A DNA stretch of 64,000 bases from Eutrophocola sp964503965 (GTDB lineage: Bacteria; Pseudomonadota; Gammaproteobacteria; Pseudomonadales; Pseudohongiellaceae). The translations under genes were made by a program, and so were the position numbers. This document shows positions 61,631 to 64,000 of this stretch, in pieces. The notes beneath the pieces were generated by a model. That model had not been told where the DNA came from. It did no database searches and saw only the letters and a program-made list of their open reading frames with translations. The DNA lies in assembly GCA_964503965.1 (NCBI GenBank), contig CAZDCK010000015.1, positions 1-64,000 on the forward strand. Reading direction: 5' to 3'. Each line of letters begins with the position of its first letter. The stretch's first letter is position 1.

Positions 61631-62041
61631 ATGAACGCTTTCCAAAAAATCCTCTTATCCCTTACGGGCGTTTTAATACTGGCCTCCCAGGCCTTTGCCC
61701 ACCATAGTACTCGCGGTATCTACCATGAGGACCAGGATCTGGAATTGACCGGCATGGTCAAGGAGTGGGCCTTTATCAACCCCCACCCCTATCTCACTAT
61801 TTCGGCACCAGATCAGGACGGCGTCATGAGAGACTGGGATATCAGCTATGGCGGGGCTGCTGTTGTTCATTTAAAACGGCAGGGTTACACCAAAGACACT
61901 TTCAAGGCCGGAGAGACTATTACTGTGAAGGGACATCCTGCCAAAAAAGCCGGTGTGTATGGTCTCCTGATGGAAGGTGGAGGGAGAATTCCTACTCGGG
62001 AAGATGGCACACCTGTTGTTGAAGGTGGATCGATGTTTTGA
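61631..62041 (+). CDS. DUF6152 family secreted protein
   Basis: A 136-aa protein with a signal peptide (about 1-23, ending SQAFA) and the DUF6152 pattern AHHSTRGIYHEDQDLELTGMVKEWAFINPHPYLTI, then a small beta-rich domain and a C-terminal GHPAKKAGVYGLLMEGG segment. The function is unknown. GGAG lies 9 nt before the ATG. A perfect palindromic terminator follows its stop codon. Confidence 0.82.
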   Translation: MNAFQKILLSLTGVLILASQAFAHHSTRGIYHEDQDLELTGMVKEWAFINPHPYLTISAPDQDGVMRDWDISYGGAAVVHLKRQGYTKDTFKAGETITVKGHPAKKAGVYGLLMEGGGRIPTREDGTPVVEGGSMF

Positions 62042-62061
62042 TGTGAGCAATATCTACCCAT

Positions 62062-62091
62062 AAAAAAGCCCGGTCATGACCGGGCTTTTTT
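62062..62091. terminator. Bidirectional intrinsic terminator
   Basis: The 18-nt palindrome at 62068-62085 (GCCCGGTCA and its mirror TGACCGGGC) is flanked by six A residues and six T residues. It can stop the rightward DUF6152 gene and the leftward tRNA-Ser gene, which converge here. Confidence 0.92.
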
Positions 62092-62103
62092 ATGGCGGTT
62101 ATA

Positions 62104-62191
62104 TGGCGGTGAGGGAGGGATTCGAACCCTCGATACGTTGCCGTATACACACTTTCCAGGCGTGCTCCTTCGACCACTCGGACACCTCACC
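62104..62191 (-). tRNA. tRNA-Ser(GGA)
   Basis: An 88-nt gene on the minus strand with its CCA end encoded (TGG at 62104-62106). The acceptor stem pairs GGTGAGG with CCTCACC. The anticodon loop CTGGAAA holds GGA, reading UCC. The long class II variable arm of serine tRNAs is present (GTGTATACGGCAACGTATC-like), and the T arm has GGTTCGAATCC. It is very close to the E. coli tRNA-Ser(GGA). Its 5' end is partly duplicated about 157 bp upstream. Confidence 0.95.
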
Positions 62192-62335
62192 TATAACTTT
62201 CATGCCTGACCATGCGCTTAATGGCCAGTTTAGCAGCACGCGGGCATGCCCCTTTTTGATACTTAATTACCAGCAGGCTTATTGCAGTAAACGCCTTCCT
62301 GAATGCCTCTGGTTTGTTTCCAGCGAGATATCATC

Positions 62336-62365
62336 CGGACACCTCACCTATAATTTTCACACCTG
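62336..62365 (-). repeat. Partial copy of the tRNA-Ser 5' end and leader
   Basis: An 18-nt exact copy of 62179-62196 (5' end of the tRNA gene with its first upstream bases) occurs at 62336-62353 in the same orientation. The match continues into the leader for about 12 more bases with three differences. Only 13 bases of the tRNA itself are copied, so it cannot make a tRNA. The 126-bp segment between the copies holds nothing recognisable. Confidence 0.7.
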
Positions 62366-62439
62366 AAATAAATATACTTGCAAGGTTGCGAAAGAGGCGG
62401 CACTTTATCGAAACACCGCTCCAATTACAAGAGCAAGTC

Positions 62440-62985
62440 TTATCCCCAGGTACTGACATAATCCTCAATGTTGTTCACCGGAACGGGCCTGTCAGCAAGG
62501 GTAGGTGTTCCAACATAAAGAAAGCCGACAATTTCATCCTTGGGTGCAAATCCAAGAGCAGTTTTAACCCCATCATTAAAAGCGCCCTTACCGGTTCGCC
62601 AGATTGAAGAGTAACCCAGTGCATGAATGGCAACAGACATGTTCTGGACGGCAGCCGCCACGGCACATACCTGCTCTATACGCGGGATCTTCGGATGGTC
62701 CTGGATTTCTGCGATTGCTGCAATGATCATCGGTGCTCTCATGGGAGCATTGAGCAGTTTGTTCTTTTGCTCTTCACTTTCCGGTGCAAGATTTTCCGCA
62801 AGCACCTGACCAAAGGCCTCCCGCCCTTCTCCCGTAATAGTCAGGAAACGCCATGGGCGCAACATACCGTGATCCGGGGCCCTGACTCCGGCTTTGTAAA
62901 TATCTGCCAACTCTTCCGGGGTAGGCGCTGGTTCTACCAGTCTCGGGGAAGCGGTGCGATTTTGTAGAGCTTCAAGTGCGTCCAA
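62440..62985 (-). CDS. Nitroreductase family protein (YdjA-like)
   Basis: A 181-aa FMN-dependent nitroreductase of the small YdjA type. Its start MDALEALQNRTASPRLVEPAP aligns with E. coli YdjA (MDALELLINRRSASRL). APDHGMLRPWRFLTI near 36-50 is the FMN-phosphate-binding segment, and IWRTGKGAF and IVGFLYVGTP are near the C-terminus. Physiological substrate unknown. It is followed by the 62192-62439 gap that holds the tRNA-derived repeat. Confidence 0.9.
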   Translation of the reverse strand: MDALEALQNRTASPRLVEPAPTPEELADIYKAGVRAPDHGMLRPWRFLTITGEGREAFGQVLAENLAPESEEQKNKLLNAPMRAPMIIAAIAEIQDHPKIPRIEQVCAVAAAVQNMSVAIHALGYSSIWRTGKGAFNDGVKTALGFAPKDEIVGFLYVGTPTLADRPVPVNNIEDYVSTWG

Positions 62986-63024
62986 AATAGATCCTTTCTG
63001 TGTTAGTGGTTATACGAGGTAAAT

Positions 63025-63849
63025 TCATTGCCTGCTGTAACGGGGGTAGGCTTCAAAATTAAGGCCTGTTTGCGTTGTTCTTACCGGATTGATATCCAGG
63101 CCTCCGCGGCGCAGGAAATTGGCTTCTACTGTCAATGCAGCCGGATTGTAAACATCCTGAAGGTCGCAAAATATCCGCTCAACACAATTTTCATGATAAT
63201 CGTTGTGCTTCCTGTAAGAAACCAGGTATTTCAGCAGACAATCATGGGGGATTTTCCGCCCCCTGTAGCACACCGTGATGGTGGCCCAGTCTGGCTGGTT
63301 GGTTATTGGGCAATTTGAACGAAAGAGATGGGTGTACAGCACTTCATCCGTAATCTCTTCAAAAATCTCCGCTTCCTGTTCAAGAAGTGACCTGTCCACT
63401 TCATAGCAATCCACATCAATATCGATTTGATCCAGACAGATTCCGCCGGGTATATCAGGCATTGCACTATCATCAGGAGAAAAAACCAAAACGCCTACAT
63501 CAGCCCCGGAAGCCTTGCCCAGATCCTTTTGAAGTGTTTCTGCAAAATCCTCGGGATTGTCAAACTTCTCCTGGTTTAGGGAATTCAGGTACAGTTTCAT
63601 GGATTTTGACTCAACCAGAAACCCGGAGTCTGCGGAAAACACAAAACGTCCGATAAACACCATTGGCTTCCCCGCTGGATCAAGGCAGGACAACTCATAG
63701 GCATTCCAGACATCAGCTCCAGTAAAGGGAAGATTGTCACTGGCCAGCCCTAGCGCCTGTCTGTTTTTCTGCCGCGGCATACTTACGAGCAGATCAGGCT
63801 GATATTTGTCCGGATATTCTGTCGCTTTTCCCAGTGGATTCTCAGGCAT
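63025..63849 (-). CDS. queF: NADPH-dependent 7-cyano-7-deazaguanine reductase QueF
   Basis: QueF reduces preQ0 to preQ1 in queuosine synthesis. The 274-aa length and the two-domain layout match the long E. coli type (282 aa). The QueF motif ESKSMKLYLNS is at residues 80-90, the thioimide-forming Cys180 lies in FRSNCPITNQPDW with the catalytic Asp187, and HENCVERIF follows near 218. The gene lies between a YadH-like permease and ydjA-like gene. No preQ1 riboswitch is visible in the 12-nt upstream gap. Confidence 0.96.
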   Translation of the reverse strand: MPENPLGKATEYPDKYQPDLLVSMPRQKNRQALGLASDNLPFTGADVWNAYELSCLDPAGKPMVFIGRFVFSADSGFLVESKSMKLYLNSLNQEKFDNPEDFAETLQKDLGKASGADVGVLVFSPDDSAMPDIPGGICLDQIDIDVDCYEVDRSLLEQEAEIFEEITDEVLYTHLFRSNCPITNQPDWATITVCYRGRKIPHDCLLKYLVSYRKHNDYHENCVERIFCDLQDVYNPAALTVEANFLRRGGLDINPVRTTQTGLNFEAYPRYSRQ

Positions 63850-63861
63850 ATATGTTCCGTA

Positions 63862-64000
63862 TCAGTGGCGCAGCCCTTTACCACGGCGAAGAAGAAAAAG
63901 TGAAAACAGGAACAGTACTACTGTAAAGATGACCAGCATCATGAATGCATACAGCACATTGACATCTGATACCCCAAGAATCCCATACCGAAATGCATTC
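63862..64000 (-). CDS. ABC-2 type transporter permease, YadH-like (partial)
   Basis: Only the last 45 codons are inside the window. They read AFRYGILGVSDVNVLYAF, a hydrophobic helix and a final LLRRGKGLRH. E. coli YadH ends in FRYGFLGINDV, a helix and RGRGLRS, so this is the C-terminus of that permease. The rest lies beyond the right edge. It is 12 nt before queF on the same strand. Confidence 0.75.
   Translation of the reverse strand, partial: NAFRYGILGVSDVNVLYAFMMLVIFTVVLFLFSLFLLRRGKGLRH

Noticed and set aside
1..64000. Sortase gene, LPxTG-type sorting signal, CRISPR array, transposase or integrase
   Set aside because: Looked for on both strands because of the pds genes and the tRNA repeat; none was found.

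Overview
The window is a 64 kb piece of a gammaproteobacterial chromosome. The gene order recA / mutS-fdxA / rpoS-nlpD, the block from rpsB down to rpoS, and map-glnD-(ArsC-like)-dapD-dapE resemble the Pseudomonas and Cellvibrionales side of the class. A Pds (proteobacterial dedicated sortase) sensor set and several secreted proteins fit a free-living, probably marine, aerobic heterotroph. Base composition looks near 50% GC. I saw no insertion sequence, prophage or CRISPR array.

Region 1 (1-4187): recA, cut by the window edge, runs leftward. mutS and the 7Fe ferredoxin gene fdxA run rightward. Region 2 (4361-36794): about 29 genes lie on the minus strand, almost without gaps. Read in transcription order they are rpsB-tsf-pyrH-frr-uppS-cdsA-ispC-rseP-bamA-skp-lpxD-fabZ-lpxA-lpxB-rnhB-dnaE-accA-tilS-pyrG-kdsA-eno-ftsB-ispD-ispF-truD-surE-pcm-DUF368-nlpD-rpoS. 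They link translation, isoprenoid and undecaprenyl phosphate supply, phospholipid, lipid A and KDO synthesis, outer-membrane protein assembly, replication and stationary-phase control. Many starts and stops overlap by 1-13 nt. Region 3 (37117-43215): map, glnD, an ArsC/YffB-like gene, dapD and dapE run rightward.

Region 4 (43238-64000) is mosaic accessory DNA: rsmJ, a GNAT acetyltransferase, an NhaC-type antiporter broken by an in-frame TGA, a two-subunit molybdenum hydroxylase, a fructosamine-kinase-like gene, small secreted proteins, a GntR-PurM fusion gene followed by a glutathionyl-hydroquinone reductase, a MATE pump, the Pds histidine kinase, response regulator and OmpA-like protein, a GST, a SRAP/YedK abasic-site protein, a secreted pair that includes a DUF6152 protein, tRNA-Ser(GGA), a YdjA-like nitroreductase, queF and the end of a YadH-like ABC permease.

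The strongest candidate for something undescribed is the gene at 51046-52461. It joins a GntR winged-helix DNA-binding domain to a complete PurM/AIR-synthetase-like enzyme of the type I associate with Bacteroidetes. A perfect 11+11 bp inverted repeat sits on its -10 region, as expected for an autoregulated enzyme-repressor. Also notable are a Pds sensory set with no sortase or sortase substrate in the window, a ribosomal protein S2 with a roughly 110-residue Ala/Lys/Glu-rich tail, a BamA with an extra segment in loop 6, and a partial duplication of the tRNA-Ser 5' end.
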